From Zygnema circumcarinatum (Eukaryota > Streptophyta > Zygnematophyceae > Zygnematales > Zygnemataceae): DNA of 27,539 bases. Every line of letters begins with the position of its first letter. Position 1 is the first letter of the stretch. Below, piece by piece: positions 10,216 to 17,329 of the stretch. The notes beneath the pieces were generated by a model. That model did not search any database. It saw only the letters and a program-made list of their open reading frames with translations, and was not told where the DNA came from. Made by a program: the position numbers and the translations under genes. The stretch lies in NCBI GenBank assembly GCA_037447605.1, contig CM074823.1:1163988-1191526 (forward strand). Direction: 5' to 3'.

Positions 10216-12216
10216 CTCTCTCTTTCGCCCTCTCTCTTTCTTTCTTTGTCGACTGTTCCCTGTTCTTCCCTTATTTCTTCTTAGTCTTTCGGAATAGTAT
10301 TTCTCATTGCATTTTTCCCTCAATTTCCGAACCCAAAATTTCTCAAGACTCGCGGATTTTTGAATATTTTTCTTCTTCTCTGTCTTCTTCTACACCCTCT
10401 CACCCTCACTCCCTCCCCCTGTCTCTCCCGTCTCTCTCTCCCCCTCGCTTTCTCCCGCCGTCTCTCTTTCTCCCCTCTCTTTACCGCCCACACTCCCTCT
10501 CTCCCCCTCTCTCCTTTCTCATGCACCCCCACTCTCTTTTTATTCTCTCTCTCCTCTACCCCCATCCCATCCTCCCACCTCTCTCTTTCCCTCTCTCCCT
10601 CTCTTCTCCCTCTAACTCCGCTACCTCCCTTCTCCCCTACTATTTCCCTCTTCCGGCCTCTCTCTACCAACCCCCCTCTCTCTCTTTCCCTCCTCTCACT
10701 CAACCCTCCTCCCTCCTCCCCCCTCCCTCCTCCCTCTCTTCCTCAATCCCTCCCTCCTTCCCCACCCCCCGCCCCTCTCTCCATCCCTGCCTCACTCCCA
10801 CTGCCCCCTCATGCCTTCCCTCCTCCCTCTCTCTCTCACCCTCCTCCTCCCTCCTCCCTCCCCCTCTCCTCCCTCACCCTCCCCCTCTCTCCCTCCCCTC
10901 CTCCCTCCTCCCTCCCTCCCTCCCTCCCTCCCTCCCCTCCCTCCCTCCCCTCCCCCTCCCTCCCTCCCCTCCCTCCCCTCCCCCTCTCTCCCTCCCCTCC
11001 CCCTCCCTCCCTCCCCTCCCTCCCTCCCTCCCTCCCTCCCTCCCCTCCCTTCCCCTCCTTCCTCCCCTCCCTCCCTCCCTCCCTCCTCCCTCCCTCCTCC
11101 TCTCTCCCTCCCACTCCCCCACTTCCTCCCTCCCTCCTCCTCCTCCCTCCCCCTCCCTCCCTCCCTCCCTCCCTCCCTCACTCCCTCCCACTCCCCCCCT
11201 TCCTCCCCCTCCCTCCCTCCCTCCCTCCCTCCCCTCCCTCCCCACCTCTCCCTCCCGCCCTCCCTCCCCTCCCTCCCACTCCCCCCCTTCCTCCCCCTCC
11301 CTCCCTCCCTCCCTCCCTCCCCTCCCTCCCCACCTCTCCCTCCCGCCCTCCCTCCCTCCCTCCCCTCCCTCCCCTCCCTCCCCCTCCCTCCCTCCCTCCC
11401 CTCCCTCCCCCTCACTCCCTCCCACTCCCCCCCTTCCTCCCCCTCCCTCCCTCCCTCCCTCCCTCCCCTCCCTCCCCACCTCTCCCTCCCGCCCTCCCTC
11501 CCCTCCCTCCCACTCCCCCCCTTCCTCCCCCTCCCTCCCTCCCTCCCTCCCTCCCCTCCCTCCCCACCTCTCCCTCCCGCCCTCCTCCCTCCTCCCTCCC
11601 TCCCTCCCTCCCCCTCCCTCCCTCCCTCCCCTCCCTCCCCCTCACTCCCTCCCACTCCCCTTCCTCCCTCCCTCCCTCCCTCCCTCCCTCCCTCCTCCCC
11701 ACCTCCCTCCCACCCTCCCTCCCCTCCCTCCCACTCCCCCTCCTCCCTCCCTCCCTCCCTCCCTCCCTCCCTCCTCCCCACCTCTCCCTCCGCCCTCCCT
11801 CCCTCCCTCCCACTCCCCTTCCTCCCCCTCCCTCCCTCCCTCCCTCCCTCCCTCCTCCCCACCTCTCCCTCCCGCCCTCCTCCCTCCTCCCACTCCCCCT
11901 TCCTCCCCCTCCCTCCCTCCCTCCCTCCCTCCCTCCTCCCCACCTCTCCCTCCCGCCCTCCCTCCCCTCCCTCCACTCCCTTATAGTCGCCTCATCTCGG
12001 TTTTTGCCGATCCGCTTGTCGACTCCATCGGCGCCTTCGCGGAAGCTTCCCGCATTCCTCCCTTTTTTGTCGCATTCGTGGTCACTCCCTTGGCCTCGAA
12101 CGCGAGCGAACTCGTTTCCTCGTTTCGATTCGCCGCAAAAAAAAGAAAAAGGAATATTTCGCTCACTTTCAGTCAAATCTATGGAGCTGTGACAATGAAC
12201 AACACACTGTGAGGGA

Positions 12217-12281
<65 letters not shown>

Positions 12282-13984
12282 CTCTCTCTCTTCCTCCCCC
12301 ATTTTCTTTTTTTTTCAGCCTTTGTTTTCACATTCATGTATTTGAAATTTCCCTCGTTTCATTTTTCCCTTTTTCTTGTTTGGTCACTTTCTATACAATA
12401 TTTGCCTCTCTTATTGTTTGGAAAAAACCTTTTGTTTTTTTGTCTTCTGTATTTTTGGCTTCACAGATGTCTCGGAATATTCCTTGCTTTGGTTTACTAT
12501 CGAGGACTAACGTGGGACTTTTCTAGTGAGGTATGTTCTCTCCCTCCCTTCCCCCCTCCACTCCCTCCCTCTCTCTCCCGCTTCTTCCCTCTCCCCTCCC
12601 TCTCCTGCCTCTTCTTTCCCTGCATTCTCCCCTCACCCCCCTCCCTCTAGAGGGAAGTGGTAAAGGGGAGGCAGAAGGGAGGGAAAGCAGGAGTGAACGG
12701 AGAGAGTGGTGAGAGACTCTTTTTCACTCTCACCCTCCCACCTCTCTCTCTCTCTCCCGCCCTCTCTCTCGCTTCCCCCCTTTCTCTCCCTCTTTCCCAT
12801 CTCTCTCGCTCTTTCCCCCCCATCTCTCTCTCCCCCTCACTCTCTCGCTCCACCCTTCTCTCCCACTCTCCCATCTCTCCTCGTCCCCCATCCCCTATCT
12901 CTCTCTTTCCTTTCTCCCTCTCTCAACTCTCTCCCTCTAACCCCCTCCCTCGCCCTCTCCCGTCTCCCTCCCCCCTTTTCTCTCCCCCCCTTTCTCTCCA
13001 CCTCCCCACTCTCCCCCTCCCTCCCTCTCCCCCCTTTCTCTCCCATCTCTCTCTCCTATCTCTCTCCCACCTCTCTCCCTCCCTCCCTCCCCCTCTCCCA
13101 CCTCTCCCCCACATCTCTCTCCCATCTCTTTCCCATCCCCCCCTTTCCCTCCCTCCCCCTCTCCCTTTCCCCCCTTTCTCTCTCTCCCTCCCTCCACCCC
13201 TTTCTCTCCCATCTCTCTCTCCCATCTCTCTCCCACCTCTCCCTCCCTCCCTCCCCCTCTCCCACCTCTCCCCCACATCTCTCTCCCATCTCTTTCCCAT
13301 CCCCCCCTTTCCCTCCCTCCCCCTCTCCCTTTCCCCCCTTTCTCTCTCTCCCTCCCTCCACCCCTTTCTCTCCCATCTCTCTCTCCCATCTCTTTCCCAC
13401 CTCCCTCCCTCCCTCCCTCCCCCTCTCCCACCTCTCTCCCACATCTCTCTCCCATCTCTTTCCCATCCCCCCCTTTCTCTCCCTCCCTCTCCCTCCCCCC
13501 CTTCTCTCTCTCTCCCTCCCACCACCCTTCTCTCCCTCCCCCTCCCTCCCTCTCCCTCCCTCCCTCCTCCTCCCTCCCTCCCTCCTCCCTCCCCCTCTCC
13601 CACCACTCTCCCACCTCACCACTCCCTCCTTCCTCCTCTCCCACCTCTCTTCCCCCTTTCTCTCCCTCCCTCCCATCCCCCCCTCTCTCGCCCTCCCTCT
13701 CTCTCCCCCTTTCTCTCTTTCCTCCCTCCCCACCCCTTTCTCTCCCTCCCCCCCTTCCCCCCTCCCTCCCTCTCTCTCTCTCTCTCTCTCTCCCCCTCTC
13801 TCTCTCTCTCCCCCTCTCTCTCTCTCCCCAGGTCTCCATCATCCCTCATCTCACCCTCGCCGTGGGCCTCCTTGGCGGTTCCCGCACCTCCTTTCCTTCG
13901 TGGCTCGCCTTCCCTCTATTGTGCCTTTACCCGCTCGCGGTCGCCGCCGTCGCCCTCCTCGACACCACCCTAGGCTGGCACTAG
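4857..13984 (+). CDS. NCL: NCL-type EF-hand Na+/Ca2+ exchanger-like gene
   Basis: A split gene for a multi-pass membrane cation/Ca2+ exchanger of the CaCA superfamily, closest to plant NCL proteins. Such proteins move Ca2+ against Na+ or H+ and contribute to Ca2+ and salt homeostasis. Coding blocks: to 5003, 5442-5546, 6729-6922, 7362-7512, 7829-7933, 8824-8954, 9370-9586, 9868-10129, 11987-12208, 12467-12530 and 13832-13984. In order they encode a Cys-containing N-terminal YGFLPC segment, GSELLLE plus [10 protein letters not shown] (alpha-1 repeat), several hydrophobic segments, two EF-hands, an acidic linker, [16 protein letters not shown] (alpha-2 repeat), and C-terminal membrane segments. 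The recognised blocks total about 583 codons, near the usual length of NCL proteins. All introns are GT-AG and in phase except intron 8, which is one base out. The start codon and any signal peptide are unresolved. Family assignment is confident; transport specificity is inference. Confidence 0.93.
5013..5260 (+). repeat. TTTAGGG-like array in intron 1
   Basis: Degenerate TAGGGTTT, TAGGGTTTC and TAGGGTTTTAG units fill the first half of intron 1 (5004-5441). Orientation is opposite to the CCCTAAA cluster at 4262-4400, so exon 1 sits between complementary repeats. Confidence 0.85.
5271..5295 (+). repeat. G-run with quadruplex potential
   Basis: A G8 run, an A, a G7 run, AAA and GGG occur within 25 bp of the non-template strand inside intron 1, directly after the G-rich telomere-like array. 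This matches a loose G-quadruplex pattern; folding is inference. Confidence 0.5.
5382..5430. repeat. AT-rich microsatellite
   Basis: An (AT)n run followed by ATATTTATAT-type sequence and a T-run, lying just upstream of the exon 2 acceptor (5441). Confidence 0.8.
5442..5546 (+). CDS. NCL: Exchanger exon 2 (alpha-1 repeat)
   Basis: A 35-codon phase-0 exon. The acceptor follows TTTTTCAG and the donor is GTGGGT. It encodes [20 protein letters not shown], the first CaCA alpha-repeat, whose acidic and polar residues form part of the ion site in this superfamily. Confidence 0.95.
5570..6330 (+). repeat. 73-bp tandem repeat in intron 2
   Basis: The anchor TATCAAGAAGAGGTA recurs at 5611, 5681, 5757, 5830, 5903, 5978, 6053 and 6125 (steps 70-76 bp). 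Each unit contains two TGACTTTATC(G/A)A motifs, a GATACAGATGTATATA segment and an A-run followed by AGGGT. Short frames pass through several copies but encode nothing recognisable. More diverged pieces extend to about 6420. Confidence 0.9.
6431..6726 (+). repeat. CT tract before exon 3
   Basis: A pyrimidine tract ending in pure (CT)n next to the CACAG acceptor at 6728. It probably doubles as the polypyrimidine tract of the 3' splice site, far longer than the usual 15-20 nt. Confidence 0.9.
6729..6922 (+). CDS. NCL: Exchanger exon 3
   Basis: 194 nt, starting in phase 0 and ending two bases into a codon. The acceptor CACAG follows a long CT tract and the donor is GTGGGG. It encodes [17 protein letters not shown], a hydrophobic segment, then CDF and a hydrophilic loop ending GVTTDDQTR. 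The loop contains TGACTTTATCGAG (6827-6839) and TGACTTTATTAGG (6881-6893), the same motif that is tandemly repeated in both flanking introns. Confidence 0.93.
7030..7361 (+). repeat. 17-bp TGACTTTATCAAG repeat in intron 3
   Basis: Roughly 20 degenerate copies of GTGACTTTATCAAGGTT fill intron 3 (6923-7361). The last copy ends ACTTTATCAG and is itself the acceptor of exon 4. The motif matches exon 3 coding sequence at 6827-6839. Confidence 0.85.
7362..7512 (+). CDS. NCL: Exchanger exon 4
   Basis: 151 nt; its first base completes the codon split from exon 3. The acceptor is TTTATCAG, supplied by the intron's own TGACTTTATCAAG-type repeat rather than a pyrimidine tract, and the donor is GTGGGA. 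It encodes two membrane segments, with [15 protein letters not shown] in the first and [12 protein letters not shown] in the second. Confidence 0.92.
7522..7826 (+). repeat. CT tracts in intron 4
   Basis: Two pyrimidine tracts, 7522-7625 and 7746-7824, separated by about 120 bp of ordinary sequence. The second ends in the CCGCAG acceptor of exon 5. Confidence 0.88.
7829..7933 (+). CDS. NCL: Exchanger exon 5
   Basis: A 35-codon phase-0 exon between a CT tract ending CCGCAG and the donor GTGCGC. It encodes [19 protein letters not shown], a basic/acidic amphipathic stretch on the cytosolic or luminal side just before the EF-hand domain. The CCCTAAA array starts within 10 bp of the donor. Confidence 0.92.
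7942..8757 (+). repeat. 816-bp CCCTAAA-type array in intron 5
   Basis: A long interstitial telomere-like array in C-rich orientation. The dominant pattern is a three-heptamer block, CCCTAAA + CCCTGAA + CCTTAAA, giving a 21-bp higher-order repeat, mixed with CTCTAAA variants. Past about 8575 the units become less regular (ACCCTAGA types). The array occupies most of intron 5 (7934-8823). Confidence 0.93.
8824..8954 (+). CDS. NCL: Exchanger exon 6 (EF-hand 1)
   Basis: 131 nt following GTTGCAG. It encodes a canonical EF-hand; the loop at 8878-8913 reads [12 protein letters not shown], with acidic or oxygen ligands at positions 1, 3 and 5 and Glu at 12. The donor GTAGGT at 8955 lies at the end of a run of seven G. 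Using the GT four bases later would place a TAG stop in frame, so the upstream donor is chosen. Confidence 0.94.
9082..9366 (+). repeat. CT tract in intron 6
   Basis: (CT)n and CTCCC-type tracts with a short non-CT island at about 9148-9180, ending before the CTGTAG acceptor of exon 7. Confidence 0.88.
9370..9586 (+). CDS. NCL: Exchanger exon 7 (EF-hand 2)
   Basis: 217 nt after CTGTAG, donor GTGTCT. The second EF-hand loop at 9416-9451 reads [12 protein letters not shown], with all ligand positions intact. A run of 11 A at 9492-9502 encodes the basic QKKK just after it. The exon ends EAAKQ in phase 0. Confidence 0.94.
9600..9866 (+). repeat. CT tract in intron 7
   Basis: A pure (CT)n of about 60 bp at 9604-9662, then degenerate pyrimidine sequence up to the TCTCCAG acceptor of exon 8. 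Confidence 0.88.
9868..10129 (+). CDS. NCL: Exchanger exon 8 (acidic linker)
   Basis: The acceptor is TCTCCAG and the donor is probably GTACCT at 10130. It encodes KRANESQKR, a Glu-rich linker with [18 protein letters not shown], then the start of a membrane segment (AALSIVGG). A 37-bp (GA)n stretch at 9935-9971 stays in frame as an Arg-Glu repeat. I found no phase-compatible donor that would splice it out, so it appears to be exonic. The 3' edge does not match exon 9 in phase. Confidence 0.8.
10138..11985 (+). repeat. 1.85-kb pyrimidine intron 8 with CCCTCC minisatellite
   Basis: It opens with (CT)n (10139-10208), then an ordinary AT-rich island (about 10240-10385), then about 1.6 kb of CCCT/CCCTCC with few purines. 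From about 11140 to 11980, CACCTCTCCCTCC recurs roughly every 75-150 bp (near 11243, 11331, 11478, 11566, 11777, 11858 and 11941), a nested minisatellite. Long Pro/Ser-rich or Gly/Glu/Arg-rich open frames on both strands here are composition artefacts. Confidence 0.9.
11987..12208 (+). CDS. NCL: Exchanger exon 9 (alpha-2 repeat)
   Basis: 222 nt after CTTATAG, donor GTGAGG. It encodes [14 protein letters not shown], then [19 protein letters not shown] (second CaCA alpha-repeat), a basic AAKKRKR turn, and [10 protein letters not shown]. The correct frame needs two bases from exon 8, but the GT donor there leaves one. Confidence 0.92.
12220..12300 (+). repeat. (CT)n in intron 9
   Basis: A pure CT dinucleotide run starting about 10 bp after the exon 9 donor. 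The rest of intron 9 is T-rich ordinary intron sequence. Confidence 0.88.
12467..12530 (+). CDS. NCL: Exchanger exon 10
   Basis: A 64-nt exon between TTCACAG and the consensus donor GTATGT. It encodes [20 protein letters not shown], which directly continues the MNNTL of exon 9 and is a highly typical NCL segment. Confidence 0.94.
12538..13830 (+). repeat. CT-rich intron 10 with 165-bp tandem repeat
   Basis: Pyrimidine-rich throughout except a purine-rich island at 12651-12719. ACATCTCTCTCCCATC recurs at 13111, 13275 and 13441, defining a 164-166 bp tandem repeat of about three copies within the simple sequence. It ends in the CCCCAG acceptor of exon 11. Confidence 0.88.
13832..13984 (+). CDS. 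NCL: Exchanger exon 11 (C terminus and stop)
   Basis: 50 codons plus TAG at 13982-13984, after a CT tract ending CCCCAG. It encodes two hydrophobic segments around [16 protein letters not shown] and ends in TTLGWH, as NCL proteins typically do. The telomere-like repeat begins immediately after the stop codon, so the 3' UTR must run into it. I see no clear AATAAA signal. Confidence 0.92.
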   Translation, partial: VSIIPHLTLAVGLLGGSRTSFPSWLAFPLLCLYPLAVAAVALLDTTLGWH

Positions 13985-14410
13985 GGCCTAGACCCTAGGG
14001 TTTAAGGTTTAGGGTTTAGGGTTTCGGGTTTAGGGTTTAGGGTTTAGGCCTTATGCTCGAGGCTCTAGGCCCTAGGCCCTAGGGTTTAGGCCCTAGGTTT
14101 TAGGATTCAGGGATTAGGGTTTAGGCTCTAGGATTTATTGTTTAGGGTTTATGCTCGAGGCTCTAGGCCCAAGGCGCTAGGGTTTAGGGTTTAAAGTCTA
14201 GGTTTTTTGCTCGAGGCTCTAGGGCGTAGGGTCTAGGCCTTAGACCCTAGGGTTTAGGGTTTAGGGTTAGGGTCTAGGCTTTTTGCTCGAGACCCTAGGG
14301 CCTAGGGTCGAGGGTTCAGGGTCTAAGCTCTAAGCTCGAGGCTCTATGCTCTAAGCGCTATATTTCGTGTTCAGGGTTCAGGGTTTAGGGTTTAGGCCTT
14401 GGAATGGTTG
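13985..14410 (+). repeat. TTTAGGG-type array after the stop codon
   Basis: Degenerate TTTAGGG and CCCTAGG units, opposite in orientation to the intron 5 array. An interspersed TGCTCGAGGCTCTAGG-like motif recurs near 14053, 14152, 14209, 14284 and 14335. A short regular TTTAGGG run follows at 14500-14528. Bases 14411-14690 show nothing else recognisable. Confidence 0.9.
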
Positions 14411-14744
14411 GAGGGGTTTTTGAGTTCGTTGGGGAATTGGGTCTCCGGGATCTCTTGGGGGTTTGAACCGTTTTTTGAAGGTGCGGGGCTGTGCGCGGGT
14501 TTAGGGTTTAGGGTTTAGGGTTTAGGGTTTTGGTGGGCCCATGAGAGGGCTCTGGGCTCGGCTGGTTTGTACCATATCTGAAACTTGTAAATTTATAAAA
14601 AAGAAAAACGAAAAAATAAAAAAGGGTCATTTTTTCATGAGTTCGCGGCTGACAACGCTCATTTTGGACGAATTCAAGAACGACGACAATGACAATGATG
14701 TTGAAGGTGTTCCAACCATTGGACAACCAACCAACAGTTGGGTG

Positions 14745-15165
14745 GGTCGCAAATCAATGGTTGCCAGTGGTTGGTCACGTCGCAAATCAATGGTTGCAAC
14801 AATTGCCAATGGTTGATTGGGTCGCAAATCAATGGTTGCAACCATTCCAATGGTTGGGTGGGTCGCATATCAATGGTTACAACCATTACCAATTGTCGGG
14901 TGGGTCGTAAATCAATGGTTGCAACCATTGCCAATAGTTGGGTGGGTCGCAAATCAATGGTTAAAACCATTGCCAATGGTTGGCTACGTCGCTAATCAAT
15001 CAATTGTTGCAACCATTGCCAATGGTTGAGTGGGTCGAAAATCAGTTGCAACCATTGCCAATGGTTGACTGCGTCGCGAATCAATCAATGGTTGCAGCCA
15101 TTGCCAATGGTTGGTTTTGTGGCAAATCAATGGTTGCAACCATTGCCAATGGTTGGCTGCGTCGT
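14745..15165 (+). repeat. 41-bp tandem units, left arm
   Basis: About 11 units anchored on GTCGCAAATCAATGG or variants, starting near 14748, 14781, 14823, 14863, 14906, 14947, 14989, 15036, 15074, 15121 and 15161 (steps 33-47). Each typical unit holds two palindromes: ATGGTTGCAACCAT, and CAACCATTG-C-CAATGGTTG. Confidence 0.9.
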
Positions 15166-15327
15166 GTTTGTAACAACGTACAGTACTGAACAAATTTATA
15201 CAGTAGGGGGTCCTCATATTTTCCACCCTGGTTCCGGCCAATATGAGGCGAAAATATTAATTTTGCATATATAAGGTTCGTGTTACGAATAGACGGGCGG
15301 TATTATGTTAGATTTCATGTTAGACCG

Positions 15328-15402
15328 TACGTATCGTACCGTACCATATCGTACCGTATCGTGCTGTATCTTTTAGCATCGTATCGTATCGTGACATATC
15401 GT
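15328..15402. repeat. Degenerate (ATCGT)n microsatellite
   Basis: CGTATCGTACCGTACC-type pentamers in the core of the foldback element, related to the cleaner array at 15763-15857. Confidence 0.8.
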
Positions 15403-15762
15403 GACGCATAAGCGTAGTTTTAAGGACTATGCTGTTCGTCTCATTGATGATGCTATAATTATCAATAGTGGAAGAGCACACCCATGATAAAATAAATGAG
15501 TGAGTTAATATTAGGCTGGGGGTTGACGGGCTTCCACGGCAATGAAACAAAACTGGGTGCCTTGTGCGACTGAGAAGACGCTCAATACCCAAACACCTCT
15601 TGAAGTCAATATGCTTGCTTGTAGATGGTTCACCTCAATTAGTGTGGACGGATGTAACAAAGAATTAACAACTGACGAATAACCCCTCAGTCGTGTGCGG
15701 AAATCGCCCAGTCTGCGGTACGTTGGTTGGATGACGACAGTCATCCTCGCCCCTATATAGTA

Positions 15763-15857
15763 CCGTATCGGGGAGTTTCGTGTCGTATCGACCATATCGT
15801 ATCGTATCGTATCGTATCGTATCGTATCGTATCGTATCGTATCGTATCGTATCGAAT
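15763..15857. repeat. (ATCGT)n pentanucleotide microsatellite
   Basis: About 13 near-perfect tandem ATCGT units (15792-15857) preceded by diverged copies. The flanking core (15403-15760 and 15860-16127) has no recognisable gene but contains many GTAC-containing words such as GTACGG and AGTACGG. Confidence 0.9.
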
Positions 15858-16127
15858 CGAAGTCAAGAAGACGGGGAGAAGAGCGAGCGCCTCTTACGGC
15901 GGCACGAGCGGGGAGATTAGGTGCGTTTTGCGTAAGCCCGTAACGGCTAGTACAGATAGTACGGACAAAACGGCAAGTACGTGACAGTACGGATAGTACG
16001 GCTAACACAAGTTACAGTACAAAAAGGTGGTTTCGGCAAAATCGGGGCGAAAATATTAGAGAACGCACTCTTAGGTGGTAGTCAAGGACTTTTCAGTCGA
16101 ACCTCAAGGTATATAATACGGATCTCT

Positions 16128-16227
16128 NNNNNNNNNNNNNNNNNNNNNNNNNNNNNNNNNNNNNNNNNNNNNNNNNNNNNNNNNNNNNNNNNNNNNNNNN
16201 NNNNNNNNNNNNNNNNNNNNNNNNNNN
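16128..16227. other. Assembly gap (100 N)
   Basis: Exactly 100 N, the conventional placeholder for a gap of unknown size. The true length of the foldback core is therefore unknown, and a transposase gene could be missing here. Confidence 0.99.
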
Positions 16228-16439
16228 TCGGAGGTCCCATGTTGACCAACTATTATGAGTGCCAGTCCGATTCCAAATCGACGGTAGAAGAACCTTCTGA
16301 GAGAAGGAATTGTTCAAGTCCGTACAGACTTTTCATGACTGTACAAGTTGGTACACTACAGTACAGTACAGTACTTTGTCCACACGCTTTGTACAATAGT
16401 ACGGAACCAATCTTAAAGTGTCTACTGTACCGTACGGTA

Positions 16440-16645
16440 GTACAAACGTGACGCAGCCAATTATTGGCAATGGCTACAACCATAGATTCGCGACGCAGCC
16501 CACCATTGGCAATGATTGCAACCATTGATTCGTGACTCACCCAACCATTGCCAACAATTGATTCGTGACCCACCCAACCATTGGCAACCGTTGATTTGCG
16601 ACCCACCCAGCCATTGGTTGTTTGTCCAATGGTTGCCGATCCCTT
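16440..16645 (-). repeat. 41-bp tandem units, right arm (inverted)
   Basis: Four to five shorter copies of the left-arm unit in opposite orientation, recognisable by CGACGCAGCC or GACCCACCCA next to CCATTGGCAA. The right arm is about half the length of the left. Confidence 0.85.
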
Positions 16646-16744
16646 CAATGGTCCGCCCTATGCAACACCTTCAACAACAATGTCTGGACTGCCAGCTGGT
16701 TGAAGGAGCTTGCGCGGCCTGTGATTGGTTGCGAGTGTTGATGT

Positions 16745-16925
16745 ATGAGGTACATCAAGGTGTTGGTACTTAGTTCCTAGCATGAATGTTGTCCGGGAGA
16801 TCAATGTGCTGGTATAGGGACAATGTCATGCATGAATGGTCATGTTCGTCGTAGGACCGAACATGGGGGGTGCCCGTATCATTAGGGCATGGTACGGCAG
16901 GTCTAGGGTCGTTGATTTGCGGCTT
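16745..16925 (+). repeat. LTR-like segment, copy B, 5' part
   Basis: It shares with 25745-25915 the opening GGTACATCAAGGTGTTGGTA, then GGTATAGGGACAATGT, GGGTGCCCG, and GGCATGGTACGGCAGGTCT, in order and with similar spacing. Copy A begins TGATAG and appears to be an LTR, so this is probably the start of another LTR of the same family. Confidence 0.7.
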
Positions 16926-16928
16926 TGA

Positions 16929-17108
16929 CTTAGGGCCAGTTTCCATCAGCCCGTTATTCCGACGTGGCGTCGTAATGGACGACGACCCATGGGTTCCATG
17001 AGGCCGTTTCCACCAACGTGGCGCCGACGTGGCTGCCACGTGGTAACGAGGCACCGTTCCACAGGATGCTGCTCCGGAGGTGGTGTAACGCCATTACGAC
17101 CATTCGCG
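16929..17108 (+). repeat. Duplicated segment, copy 1
   Basis: Nearly identical to 19682-19861 over about 170 bp, including CATCAGCCCGTTATTCCGAC, GCCGACGTGG and CGTTCCACAGGATGCTGCTC. It contains a G-box (core about 17039). The two copies lie 2.75 kb apart in direct orientation. Confidence 0.88.
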
Positions 17109-17215
17109 TGCCACCACGTGGCTACCAAAGATACGCCAGCGTGCGACTGCCACGTTGGCTGGAAGCCGTCAACGCTCGGTGACCGCCGGTCGTGGTCGCA
17201 GGTCGCTTCAGCGCC

Positions 17216-17320
17216 GAGGAAACTTCCGAAGGTGCAGCCATGGCTGTCAACTTATCTGGAAAACCACGAGAAGAAGCCCGAGTGCCTGCGAACGGACAAC
17301 GGGCGTTTCATGAGTCAGTC
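17216..17320 (+). pseudogene. Possible Copia-type integrase scrap
   Basis: The frame reads VQPWLSTYLENHEKK followed by CLRTDNGRFMS, reminiscent of the Ty1/Copia integrase core around its second catalytic Asp (usual form LR.DNGGEF). Asp of DNG is at 17295. No other Copia domain is seen nearby, so this is a weak call that could be chance. Confidence 0.3.
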
Positions 17321-17329
17321 AGCCAAAGG

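Larger units (their letters stand above)
14691..16685. mobile_element. Foldback-type element with long repetitive inverted arms
   Basis: The outer edge of the left arm (GTTGAAGGTGTT, 14699-14710) reappears inverted at about 16666-16677. The left arm's inner edge (GGCTGCGTCGTGTTTGTA, about 15152-15169) reappears inverted at about 16441-16458. Between these edges, both arms carry the same GGGTCGCAAATCAATGG-type units in opposite orientation. This is the architecture of foldback or long-TIR DNA elements. I saw no transposase in the core, so it would be non-autonomous, but the core contains an unsequenced gap. Target-site duplications were not resolved. Confidence 0.65.

Noticed and set aside
10360-12212. 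Very long Ser/Pro/Leu-rich frames of 560-610 codons on the + strand
   Set aside because: They are translations of CCCTCC-type simple repeat inside intron 8, open in all frames because of composition. Only the 3' end of one frame (from 11988) is real, as exon 9.
10792-13842. Gly/Glu/Arg-rich frames on the - strand, up to about 390 codons
   Set aside because: Reverse translation of the same CT tracts, with no domain, no start context and no non-repeat sequence. They overlap the spliced exchanger gene.
14745-15165. CRISPR-like look of regularly spaced palindromic repeats
   Set aside because: There are no distinct spacers, the units are contiguous and degenerate, the context is a plant genome, and the units form the arm of an inverted element.
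14627-15189. Repeated-peptide frames over the 41-bp units
   Set aside because: Frames on both strands and in several registers encode only the repeat, and the inverted right arm gives the same peptides. This is a DNA repeat, not a protein.
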